NCBI GenBank assembly: GCA_030433215.1
Contig: JAUIMC010000020.1
Coordinates: 1 to 64,000, forward strand
Direction of reading: 5' to 3'
DNA from: Alphaproteobacteria bacterium
GTDB taxonomy: Bacteria; Pseudomonadota; Alphaproteobacteria; Caulobacterales; Parvularculaceae
DNA: 64,000 bases
Shown in pieces: positions 8,639 to 15,715 of the stretch (the first letter of the stretch is position 1; the number at the start of each line of letters is the position of its first letter). The notes beneath the pieces are model-generated. The model searched no databases, was not told where the DNA came from, and saw only the letters and a program-made list of their open reading frames with translations. A program made the translations under genes and the position numbers.

Positions 8639-9055
8639 ATGAGCAAGCGACCCAAAACCCCGACCGAGATCACGCCCCTGCCCCGCAGCGAGACGGCGCC
8701 GCAGCGTCGGGTTTTCGTGCGCGGGCTAGTGCTCGACGCCTATATCGGCGCCTATGAAAGCGAACAGGGTGTCACCCAGCCGATCCGGATCGACTTCGAA
8801 GCCGACGTGATCGAGCCCGCCAATCCGGTGAGCGACAGCCTCGACGACATCGTCTGCTATGACGCCATGACGCAAGGGATCAAGGCGATCATCGCCGAGG
8901 GGCATATCAAGCTTGTCGAAACGCTCGCCGAGCGCATCGCCGATCTCGTTCTGTCGCACCCGATGGTGATTTCCGTGATGGTGCGCATCGTCAAGCCCCA
9001 CGCTATTTCCGAAGCGGACGCGGCGGGCGTCGAGATCTTCCGCACAAAGAGATAA
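8639..9055 (+). CDS. folB: dihydroneopterin aldolase
   Basis: A 138-residue FolB-like protein. It cleaves 7,8-dihydroneopterin to 6-hydroxymethyl-dihydropterin in folate synthesis. Visible motifs are LDAYIGAYESEQ (about 34-45), with the pterin-contacting Glu, YDAMTQGI, LVETLAERIAD, and the C-terminal VRIVKPHAI with the catalytic Lys. The first 20 residues are a polar extension. No other folate genes adjoin, but the preceding SDR probably acts in the same pathway. It converges on the DUF3592 gene with only 2 bases between the stops. Confidence 0.9.
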   Translation: MSKRPKTPTEITPLPRSETAPQRRVFVRGLVLDAYIGAYESEQGVTQPIRIDFEADVIEPANPVSDSLDDIVCYDAMTQGIKAIIAEGHIKLVETLAERIADLVLSHPMVISVMVRIVKPHAISEADAAGVEIFRTKR

Positions 9056-9057
9056 AG

Positions 9058-9540
9058 TCAGGCCGCGCTTTCAGCGAAAGCCAGCTCCCGCGCGCTCGCC
9101 CGCGACAGCGCCCAGACGACGCCGCCGACGCCGAAGAAAACGGCGCCGCCCGCCAGCAGCGAGAAAACCACGAACGCCGCGCCGGACCCGCCGGGCGAAA
9201 TGACCGAATAGGCCGGGTCCGCCGGGTTGACGTAAACCGTAACAGCCTCGCCCGGACGCGGCTCCAGCCTTGGCGCCGTCATGAACCAGCCGACGAAATT
9301 GCGCCGGCGGGTCGATTCATAGCTGCGCCCGTCATGGGAATAGACATAGCGCAGGGCGCCGCCATCACCGTCTAGACGGCTCAAGACGATGCCCTCGGCG
9401 GCCGGCCAGGCGAGGCTCGCCCGCGCCCGCGCATAATCGTGAACCACAAAACCGCCCCCGGCGACGCCCAGCACCGCCATCGCCGTGAAGAAAATCAACA
9501 CGATCGAAAGATCCGACTTGGTTTTCAGCTCAGGGGGCAT
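9058..9540 (-). CDS. DUF3592-type two-span membrane protein
   Basis: A 160-residue protein with an N-terminal hydrophobic segment (about 12-33), a periplasmic-facing beta-rich domain with [23 protein letters not shown] and [10 protein letters not shown], and a second hydrophobic segment near residues 121-145. This is the layout of DUF3592 proteins, whose function is unknown. It is divergent from uvrC with a 78-bp interval and is probably monocistronic. Confidence 0.7.
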   Translation of the reverse strand: MPPELKTKSDLSIVLIFFTAMAVLGVAGGGFVVHDYARARASLAWPAAEGIVLSRLDGDGGALRYVYSHDGRSYESTRRRNFVGWFMTAPRLEPRPGEAVTVYVNPADPAYSVISPGGSGAAFVVFSLLAGGAVFFGVGGVVWALSRASARELAFAESAA

Positions 9541-9618
9541 TTGACCTCAACGCCGCGCGCCATTAGCTCATGGTCTGCTGTAAACCCGGATTGTGAACAC
9601 CCGGTTAACCATTTCGAC

Positions 9619-11532
9619 ATGAGCCCAGAAGCCCCCGACGTCCAAGACAAGCCCGTGCTCGCCGGCGCGGCGCTGATCGCTGACGAGGTCAAGCGCCTGC
9701 CCGCTAAGCCGGGCGTCTACCGCATGTATGGCGCGAAGGGCGAAGTCCTCTATGTGGGCAAGGCCAAGAGCCTGAAAGGCCGGGTCTCGTCCTATGCGCA
9801 AGGGCGCGGCCATTCGAACCGCATCCTCAGAATGATCGGCGAGACGCGGGCCATGGAGTTCGTCGTCACCGCGACGGAAACCGAGGCGCTGCTGCTCGAA
9901 GCCAATCTCATCAAGCAACTGAAGCCGCGCTACAATGTCATCCTGCGCGACGACAAATCCTTTCCGTTCATCCTTGTCGCCGAAGACCATGAGGCGCCGC
10001 AGATCCTGAAACATCGCGGCGCGCAGAAACGCCCCGGCGCCTATTACGGCCCTTTCGCTTCCGCCGGGGCCGTGAACCGCACGCTCAACACGCTGCAAAA
10101 AGCCTTTCTCCTGCGCTCATGTTCCGACAGCGTCTATGAAGGCCGGACACGGCCCTGCCTGTTGCACCAGATCAAGCGCTGTTCGGCGCCCTGCGTCGGG
10201 CTGGTGAGCCCGGATGAATACAAGGAGCTTGTGGCGGAGGCCAAAGCCTTCCTTTCCGGCGAAAGCGCCAGCGTTCAGAAAACGCTGTCGAAACAGATGG
10301 AGACGGCGTCCGCCGATCTCGATTTCGAAACCGCCGCCGCCTTGCGGGACCGCATCCGCGCGCTTTCCTATATTCAGGGCGCGCAGGACATCAATCCCGG
10401 CGGCGTTTCCGAGGCGGATGTCTTCGCCATTCATTCCGAGGGCGGACAGTCCTGCGTGCAGGTGTTCTTCTTCCGCGCCGGCCAGAACTGGGGCAATCAC
10501 GCCTATTTCCCGAAGCACGACAAGGAAGACGAACCGCCGGCGGTGCTCGATGCGTTCATTGCGCAGTTCTACGATAGCCGCGAGCCGCCGCCCTCGATCC
10601 TTACCAGCGTCGCGCCGCCGCAGGGCGATCTTCTCGCCGAAGCGCTGACCATCAAGGCGGGCCGCAAGGTGACGATCCTGACGCCGCAGCGGGGCGAAAA
10701 GCGCGATCTCGTCAAGGCCGCGGAAATGAACGCGCGCGAGTCCCTGTCGCGGCGCATGGCGGAGTCCGCGAGCCAGCAAAAGAGCCTGCGCCAGCTCGCC
10801 GAGGTTCTGGGGCTCGAGGCGCCGCCGCAGCGCATCGAGGTCTATGACAACTCGCATATTCAAGGGTCGAACGCCGTCGGCGCGATGATCGTCGCGGGAC
10901 CGGAAGGCTTCGTCAAAAACCAGTACCGCAAATTCAACATCAAGACCGAAAGCCTCGCGCCCGGCGACGATTTCGGCATGATGCGCGAGGTGCTGACGCG
11001 GCGCTTCGCGCGGATGCTGAAAGACGAAGACGCCGAGCGGCCCGATCTCGTCATTATCGACGGCGGCAAGGGCCAGCTTTCCGCGGCGCTCGACGCCATG
11101 AAGGAGACGGGGCTCGACCCGGAAGCTGAAGGCGTCACGATCATCGGCGTCGCCAAGGGCCGGCGCGAAAACGAGGCGGGCGAGAAGCGCATCGACCGCA
11201 CGGCCGGCGCCACCGGCGAACAGGTGGTCATGCAGGGCCGCGAGCCCTTCACCCTGCCCCCGCGCGATCCGGGCCTGTTCGTCTTACAGCGCCTGCGCGA
11301 CGAGGCGCACCGTTTCGCCATCGGCGCGCACCGGGCGAAGCGCAAGAAAGCCATCGCCGCCAATCCGCTCGACGGCGTCGCCGGGATCGGCGCGAAGCGA
11401 AAACGCGCCCTGCTCCATCATTTCGGCTCAGCCAAGGAAATCGCCCGCGCCAAACCCGCCGACCTTGAAGCGGTCGAGGGCGTCTCCGCCGCCCTGGCGC
11501 AGAAGATCTACGACTATTTCCACGGCGGGTGA
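9619..11532 (+). CDS. uvrC: excinuclease ABC subunit C
   Basis: A 637-residue UvrC, the dual-incision nuclease of nucleotide excision repair. Domains in order: GIY-YIG nuclease (residues ~28-105, GVYRMYG and [14 protein letters not shown]), a cysteine-containing linker region ([17 protein letters not shown]), the UVR helical hairpin that binds UvrB (about 205-240), the RNase H-like endonuclease half ([28 protein letters not shown]), and a C-terminal helix-hairpin-helix tandem ([18 protein letters not shown]). The ATG at 9619 is chosen from family length; the open frame runs further upstream into the divergent gene and is not supported. Confidence 0.96.
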   Translation: MSPEAPDVQDKPVLAGAALIADEVKRLPAKPGVYRMYGAKGEVLYVGKAKSLKGRVSSYAQGRGHSNRILRMIGETRAMEFVVTATETEALLLEANLIKQLKPRYNVILRDDKSFPFILVAEDHEAPQILKHRGAQKRPGAYYGPFASAGAVNRTLNTLQKAFLLRSCSDSVYEGRTRPCLLHQIKRCSAPCVGLVSPDEYKELVAEAKAFLSGESASVQKTLSKQMETASADLDFETAAALRDRIRALSYIQGAQDINPGGVSEADVFAIHSEGGQSCVQVFFFRAGQNWGNHAYFPKHDKEDEPPAVLDAFIAQFYDSREPPPSILTSVAPPQGDLLAEALTIKAGRKVTILTPQRGEKRDLVKAAEMNARESLSRRMAESASQQKSLRQLAEVLGLEAPPQRIEVYDNSHIQGSNAVGAMIVAGPEGFVKNQYRKFNIKTESLAPGDDFGMMREVLTRRFARMLKDEDAERPDLVIIDGGKGQLSAALDAMKETGLDPEAEGVTIIGVAKGRRENEAGEKRIDRTAGATGEQVVMQGREPFTLPPRDPGLFVLQRLRDEAHRFAIGAHRAKRKKAIAANPLDGVAGIGAKRKRALLHHFGSAKEIARAKPADLEAVEGVSAALAQKIYDYFHGG

Positions 11533-11535
11533 GGC

Positions 11536-11988
11536 TCAAAACGGTCCGGCGGCGGGCACACCAAGCAGCGCCTGCGCCTGTGAGGACAGGTCAAAGCCGA
11601 TGGTCTTGTCGAAAAACAGCAGCGCCGCCGCGACCAGCACCGCCCAGAGAATGCTGGCGAGCGATCCGATCAGGAAATATTCGGCGTTAAGCTGCGTATC
11701 GAGCTCCTTGTAGCGCGCCACGGTTTTGAGGGCGACGACGCCGGCGATGATCTCCCACCGCGCGAAGACGACGCCGAGGATAATCAACAGGCGCTCCAGG
11801 ACGCCGATGATCCGGCCCGCCGCAATTCTTTGTTCCGACTCGCTCTGCGCGCCCGCCCCCTCGCCCGGAACGGCCGGCGGCAAGGGCGGCGCGCTGTTGA
11901 GCAGCAGCCGGCAGAACAGGTTTCCGCCCTGCCACAGCAGCGGAAAGAAAAGCAGGTAGACCACAATGAGGAGAAGGTCAGTCCACAT
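11536..11988 (-). CDS. small polytopic membrane protein paired with SatD-like gene (DUF3307 C-terminus-like)
   Basis: A 150-residue membrane protein. Hydrophobic segments lie at about residues 4-20, 62-85 and 106-126. Between the first two is a Pro/Glu-rich linker. The conserved-looking stretch (AGRIIGVLERLLIILG, then ARYKELD and NAEYFLIGSL) resembles the C-terminal part of DUF3307 proteins, which often neighbour SatD-family genes; the N-terminal DUF3307 domain itself seems absent. Its ATG directly abuts the stop of the SatD-like gene, so the two are almost certainly co-translated. Function unknown; it could be the membrane effector of the pair. Confidence 0.65.
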   Translation of the reverse strand: MWTDLLLIVVYLLFFPLLWQGGNLFCRLLLNSAPPLPPAVPGEGAGAQSESEQRIAAGRIIGVLERLLIILGVVFARWEIIAGVVALKTVARYKELDTQLNAEYFLIGSLASILWAVLVAAALLFFDKTIGFDLSSQAQALLGVPAAGPF

Positions 11989-12675
11989 TCATTTCGTTCC
12001 CTCGCCGTCCAGATGCGCCAGCACGGCCCCGATGCTTTCAAGCTGGCGCTCATAAAGCGGCATGTTCGCGGCGTTCATCACCTTATAGACGTTCCGGGTC
12101 GAAACGCCGAACGCTTCCGCGAGATCCGCATATGATTTTTCTTCATCCGCGAATGAAGCAGCCACATAGTCAAGCTGCGTATCCGTCCAGTCCGTCTCGA
12201 TCGCCGTCATCGTATAGCCGAACGTATCGAGCGCGCGCTCCAGCAGCGGGGCGTCTTCGCAGACGAAACGGTAGGCGCTCGGGTCCTGTTTGTCGCTCAG
12301 CCGCTCGCGCGCTTTGGTGAGGCCCGGCCCCATCATGTTCCACGCCTCTTTTTTATTGATCTTCGTCTCCACCGCGCCGTTGCCGAGGACGAAACGGCAG
12401 GCGACGCCTTGCGCGAGAAAATGAAGCCGCATCCCGTGCGCGATGCGAAAGCCGGCGGCGAGGTCCTTGACGAGCCCTTGAAACTCGTCGCCCAGGGTGA
12501 TGGTGAGCGGCGACACGATCTCTTTGGCGCGCGTCTTGTTGAACGCCCTGACGCCAGCGTTGAATGTCTTGTGGAGCGCGTCGGGCTCTTCATAGGCCCC
12601 GCTGGCGACAATGTCGCCCATCAGAACCGCCGGATTTTTCCTGTCTCTCGGAGCCATGTGGATAGCCTCGTCCAT
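11989..12675 (-). CDS. SatD-family protein with cyclase-like motifs and C-terminal HTH
   Basis: A 228-residue protein of the SatD type. Residues ~16-25 read AVLMGDIVAS, residues ~60-70 read TLGDEFQGL, and residues ~92-125 have RFVLGNGAVETKIN followed by GPGLTKARERL. In order and spacing these recall the metal-binding and substrate loops of class III nucleotide cyclases. The C-terminal 45 residues contain a helix-turn-helix (YADLAEAFGVSTRNVYKVM). SatD was named for acid tolerance in streptococci; its activity is unknown. The start may be the ATG at 12675 or the one at 12657, which has a GAGG site; the first lies only 10 bases from the operator array. It is coupled to the membrane gene downstream. 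Confidence 0.75.
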   Translation of the reverse strand: MDEAIHMAPRDRKNPAVLMGDIVASGAYEEPDALHKTFNAGVRAFNKTRAKEIVSPLTITLGDEFQGLVKDLAAGFRIAHGMRLHFLAQGVACRFVLGNGAVETKINKKEAWNMMGPGLTKARERLSDKQDPSAYRFVCEDAPLLERALDTFGYTMTAIETDWTDTQLDYVAASFADEEKSYADLAEAFGVSTRNVYKVMNAANMPLYERQLESIGAVLAHLDGEGTK

Positions 12676-12684
12676 GCGTGCGTA

Positions 12685-12762
12685 TTGAACTATATAAGGG
12701 TCAATTCACAGAATTGAACTAAAAATGGTTCAAAATAGTAAATTGACCCATTTTCAGGTCAA
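12685..12762. promoter_or_regulatory. array of three palindromic operators upstream of satD-like gene
   Basis: Six hexamer half-sites alternate in orientation: TTGAAC 12685-12690, GGTCAA 12699-12704, TTGAAC 12714-12719, GTTCAA 12728-12733, TTGACC 12743-12748 and GGTCAA 12757-12762. They form three palindromes of the form TTGAMC-N8-GKTCAA with an exact 29-bp period. The region is AT-rich in a GC-rich genome, and a TATATA lies in the first spacer. The array sits immediately upstream of the SatD-like gene, whose own HTH could bind it; it may also serve the divergent small gene. Seen directly; the regulatory role is inferred. Confidence 0.75.
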
Positions 12763-12872
12763 AATCGGGCTTTTCCGCTCCTAACACCCCCGGGGTTATT
12801 TCCACAAGGAATGATGCAATCACCGGCGCTAAGTGCTAGGGGTGGCCACGCCTCGGCCGCATGGTGCTGTTC

Positions 12873-12900
12873 CCGGGCTAACCCCGAAAGGAACGCCCGG
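12873..12900 (+). promoter_or_regulatory. hairpin enclosing the ribosome binding site of the small basic protein gene
   Basis: CCGGGC (12873-12878) pairs with GCCCGG (12895-12900), leaving a 16-base loop that holds the AAAGGA ribosome binding site (12887-12892). The ATG follows at 12902. The stem would place the SD in a loop and the stem base next to the start codon, so it may modulate initiation. Structure by eye only. Confidence 0.35.
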
Positions 12901-12901
12901 C

Positions 12902-13138
12902 ATGGCCTCCAACACCGCCAGCAAGGCTTATCGCCAGATCGACGCCAAGGCGGCGCGCGCCGAACACGAAAAGGAAAAGCGCGACGCCCAGAAAAAGACC
13001 GCGCGCCTGCGGGAGTTGCGTCTCGCCAAGGAGGCCGAGGAGCGTGAGGCTGAAGCGCTGAAGCCGAAAAAACCCGCAAAAGCGCCGAAAAGACGCGGCC
13101 TGCCCGACTTTGTCCGGGAAAACGAACCGCAGTCTTAA
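12902..13138 (+). CDS. small Lys/Ala/Glu-rich protein, function unknown
   Basis: A 78-residue highly charged protein. Residues 1-56 look like one long helix (KAARAEHEKEKRDAQKK, LRLAKEAEEREAEALK), then a basic Pro/Lys segment (KPKKPAKAPKRRG) and a short tail LPDFVREN. There is no signal peptide or membrane segment. The ATG at 12902 follows an AAAGGA site. It is divergent from the SatD-like gene across the operator array and upstream of the RNA helicase in the same direction, with 233 bp between. A nucleic-acid-binding role is possible from charge alone; I do not recognise a family. Confidence 0.6.
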   Translation: MASNTASKAYRQIDAKAARAEHEKEKRDAQKKTARLRELRLAKEAEEREAEALKPKKPAKAPKRRGLPDFVRENEPQS

Positions 13139-13214
13139 GGACGCGCCTAATCGTTAAGGTTTTCCGTTTACGGACTCATTTCGCAGCGCAGCAGGATTTT
13201 CCTTGCTTTTACAA

Positions 13215-13247
13215 ACGCGCTGCTCATATAAGCCCTCAGCAGCGCGT
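13215..13247 (+). other. 10-bp stem hairpin in the leader of the RNA helicase gene
   Basis: ACGCGCTGCT (13215-13224) is the exact reverse complement of AGCAGCGCGT (13238-13247), with a 13-base loop, in the 233-bp gap before the helicase. There is no T-run after it, so it is a poor terminator. It could be a leader structure, as DEAD-box helicase mRNAs are often controlled at low temperature through their leaders. Role inferred. Confidence 0.4.
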
Positions 13248-13371
13248 GTAAGCGGAAAAGTCCGCAATGCTGCTTTTTCAATCCCAATAGAGCGCCTGAC
13301 ACGCGGGTTCTCCTGAACCCGAAGAGCGTTTTCGCGCGAGTCCCGCTCACGCCGGGCGCAGAAAGATTATT

Positions 13372-14697
13372 TTGACCAGTTTCTCCGAATTCGGCCTTTC
13401 AAAGCCGATCCTCGCCGCCATTGCGCGCGAGAAACACACGAACGCCACGCCGATCCAGGCGGAGGCGATCCCTCATCTTCTTAAAGGCCGCGACCTTCTC
13501 GGCATCGCCCAGACCGGCACCGGCAAGACGGCGGCCTTTGCGCTGCCGATCCTGCAACATCTTGCCAATGACCGCCGCCGCCTCAATCCGCGCGAATGCC
13601 GCGTGGTCGTGCTGGCGCCGACCCGCGAGCTCGCCTTGCAGGTGCGCGAGCGCTTCGACGCTTATGGCGCCGCCCAGGGGCTGACCACCGCCCTCGTGAT
13701 CGGCGGCGTCGCTTTCGGCAAGCAGCGCGCCATGCTGAACCGCGGCGCCGATATTGTCGTCGCGACGCCCGGCCGCCTGATCGACATGGTCGATAAAGGC
13801 GCGCTCAAACTTTCCGCCGTCGACCATTTCGTGCTCGACGAAGTCGACCAGATGCTCGATCTCGGCTTCATTCACGCGATCCGCTCAATCGCTGCGAAAC
13901 TTCCCGAGAAGCGCCAGAACATCTTCTTCTCCGCGACCATGCCGCCCGCCATCGCCAAACTGGCCGGCAGCCTTCTGAACAATCCGGCGCGGGTTGAAAT
14001 CGCTGCGGCGAAACCGCTGAAGATCGACCAGAGCGTCATGTTCATCGAAAAGCCGGCAAAACCGGAGGCGCTGATCGACATCGTCAAGAAGCCGGAATTC
14101 GCCCGCGGTCTCGTCTTCACCCGCACCAAGCACGGCGCCGACAAGCTCGTGCGCAAGCTGAACGCGGCCGGCGCGCCGGCCCACGCCATTCACGGCAACC
14201 GGTCTCAAGGCCAGCGCGAAAAAGCGCTGAACGCCTTCCGCAGCGGCAAGACGCGCATTCTCGTCGCCACCGACATCGCCGCGCGCGGCATCGACGTGCG
14301 CGACGTCACCCATGTGGTGAATTACGATCTGCCCAACACGCCGGAAACCTATACGCACCGCATCGGCCGCACCGGCCGCGCGGGCGCGACCGGCATCGCC
14401 GTCTCCTTCTGTTCCGGCGAAGAGCGCCCCTTCCTGCGCGCTATCGAAAAGCTGACGCGCCAGTCCATGGCGGTGATCGGCGACAAGCCCGCAGACCTGG
14501 CGAGACCCGCCAATGAAAACCGCTCGGCGCCGAACGAAGGACGGCCGAGGCGCAGAAGGAAAAAGCCTGCGTCCCGGCCCGAACAAAACGGCGCCGGCAA
14601 GCAAGCCGTAAGCCAAGGCGAAGCGAGACCGGACCGCGCCAAGCGGCGCCGTCACCGGGGCGCGCCGGGACGCAAACCGGCTCGCCAGGCCGGATGA
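13372..14697 (+). CDS. DEAD-box-family ATP-dependent RNA helicase (DEVD variant)
   Basis: A 441-residue RhlE-like RNA helicase. Motifs in order: Q motif (NATPIQAEAIP), Walker A AQTGTGKT (46-53), PTRELA (83-88), GG and TPGR (132-135), motif II DEVD (156-159) in place of DEAD, SAT (187-189), then the C-terminal domain with ARGID and HRIGRTGRAG. The last 75 residues are a basic Arg/Lys/Pro tail, probably RNA-binding. No ATG lies near the N-terminus: TTG at 13372 gives MTSFSEFGLSKPIL, the normal family start. Ala-to-Val in motif II is unusual but conservative, leaving both catalytic acids. Likely roles are ribosome assembly or mRNA decay in the cold. Confidence 0.9.
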   Translation: MTSFSEFGLSKPILAAIAREKHTNATPIQAEAIPHLLKGRDLLGIAQTGTGKTAAFALPILQHLANDRRRLNPRECRVVVLAPTRELALQVRERFDAYGAAQGLTTALVIGGVAFGKQRAMLNRGADIVVATPGRLIDMVDKGALKLSAVDHFVLDEVDQMLDLGFIHAIRSIAAKLPEKRQNIFFSATMPPAIAKLAGSLLNNPARVEIAAAKPLKIDQSVMFIEKPAKPEALIDIVKKPEFARGLVFTRTKHGADKLVRKLNAAGAPAHAIHGNRSQGQREKALNAFRSGKTRILVATDIAARGIDVRDVTHVVNYDLPNTPETYTHRIGRTGRAGATGIAVSFCSGEERPFLRAIEKLTRQSMAVIGDKPADLARPANENRSAPNEGRPRRRRKKPASRPEQNGAGKQAVSQGEARPDRAKRRRHRGAPGRKPARQAG

Positions 14698-14831
14698 CGC
14701 TGACCCGTCCCGGGATGAACCACGCGGGGTAAACCGCCCCCAAAGCTTCGCATCGCCGCCGCGTTTCCGCCTTAGTCTCACGCTTATGTGAAAAGCACGA
14801 GGCTAGGCGGGCGCGAATTTTTTACGGCGGC

Positions 14832-15701
14832 ATGATGAAGGCGATTTTCAAAGATCCGCGGCACTACCAGATCGCAGCGTTGTCGACGCTGCTCGCCTTC
14901 GGCGTCACCACCCGCGCCTTTGAAATATCCCCGCTCCAGATCGGCGCGATCCTCGCGACCGCGCTCGGGGTTCAGTTTCTCGGCTCCTTCATGTCGGCCA
15001 TCCGGTTCGAGCCGCGCAGCGCCATCATCACCACGCTGTCGCTGTCGCTGCTCTTGCGCGCCGACGCGCTGGCGCCGCTGATGATCGCCGCCGCCATCGC
15101 CATCGGGTCGAAATTCACCCTGCGGCTCTACGGCAAGCACATCTTCAATCCGGCCAACGCCGGCATCGTCGCCATGCTGATCCTGTCGCAGACGGCTATG
15201 CCCGGCGCGGCCTGGACAACGCCCGGCCAATGGGGCACGGCGCTCTGGCTCGCCGCCGCACTCGCGGGCGCCGGCCTCTTCGTCACCTATCGCGCGACGC
15301 GGCTCGACGTGCCGCTGATCTTTCTCGGCGCCTATGCGGCGCTCATCGTCGCCCGCGCGCTCTGGCTCGGCGATCCCCTGGCGATCCCCATGCTGCGTTT
15401 GCAGAATGGCGCGCTTGTGCTCTTTGCTTTCTTCATGATCTCCGATCCGAAGACGACGCCCGACGGCGCCGTCGCCCGTGCGGTCTTCGCCGCCGGCGCC
15501 GCGCTTATCGCGTACGTTCTCGGTTACCACTTCTACATTACGGACGGGATTTTCTACGCGCTCGCCCTCATGTGCGTCATCCGCCCGGCCATCGAAGCCT
15601 TCGATCCGGCGCCTCATTACAGATGGGGCGATCCGGTCTCGCGCCTGCGCCCCGTCAAACGCCTGCCCTTTTCACGCCCGCACCCCATGCCCGCCGAATA
15701 A
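14832..15701 (+). CDS. lone NqrB/RnfD-family membrane protein
   Basis: A 289-residue polytopic protein, with about eight to ten hydrophobic segments, related to NqrB/RnfD, the membrane subunit of Na+-NQR and Rnf electron-transport complexes. Recognisable stretches are GKHIFNPANAGIVAML (about 98-113) and FMISDPKTTPDG (about 201-212). None of the other nqr or rnf genes are present. The next gene, 14 bases on, encodes a DUF2330 protein; this two-gene unit recurs in bacteria but is uncharacterised. A role in membrane redox chemistry or flavin handling is inferred only. Confidence 0.78.
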   Translation: MMKAIFKDPRHYQIAALSTLLAFGVTTRAFEISPLQIGAILATALGVQFLGSFMSAIRFEPRSAIITTLSLSLLLRADALAPLMIAAAIAIGSKFTLRLYGKHIFNPANAGIVAMLILSQTAMPGAAWTTPGQWGTALWLAAALAGAGLFVTYRATRLDVPLIFLGAYAALIVARALWLGDPLAIPMLRLQNGALVLFAFFMISDPKTTPDGAVARAVFAAGAALIAYVLGYHFYITDGIFYALALMCVIRPAIEAFDPAPHYRWGDPVSRLRPVKRLPFSRPHPMPAE

Positions 15702-15715
15702 CGGAGAGAGAGTTC

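Noticed and set aside
9601-9620. TTAACCAT before uvrC as a CtrA site
   Set aside because: It is a single half-site within 7 bases of the start codon, so more likely chance.
11989-12675. Reading GDEF in the SatD-like protein as a diguanylate cyclase
   Set aside because: GGDEF proteins need a GG[DE]EF loop and an inhibitory site in a different fold; here the overall motif order fits class III cyclases better.
12763-12900. Possible SRP or other structural RNA
   Set aside because: The sequence is GC-rich and pairs in places, but lacks the conserved GGAAGGAAGCAGCC-type SRP loop.
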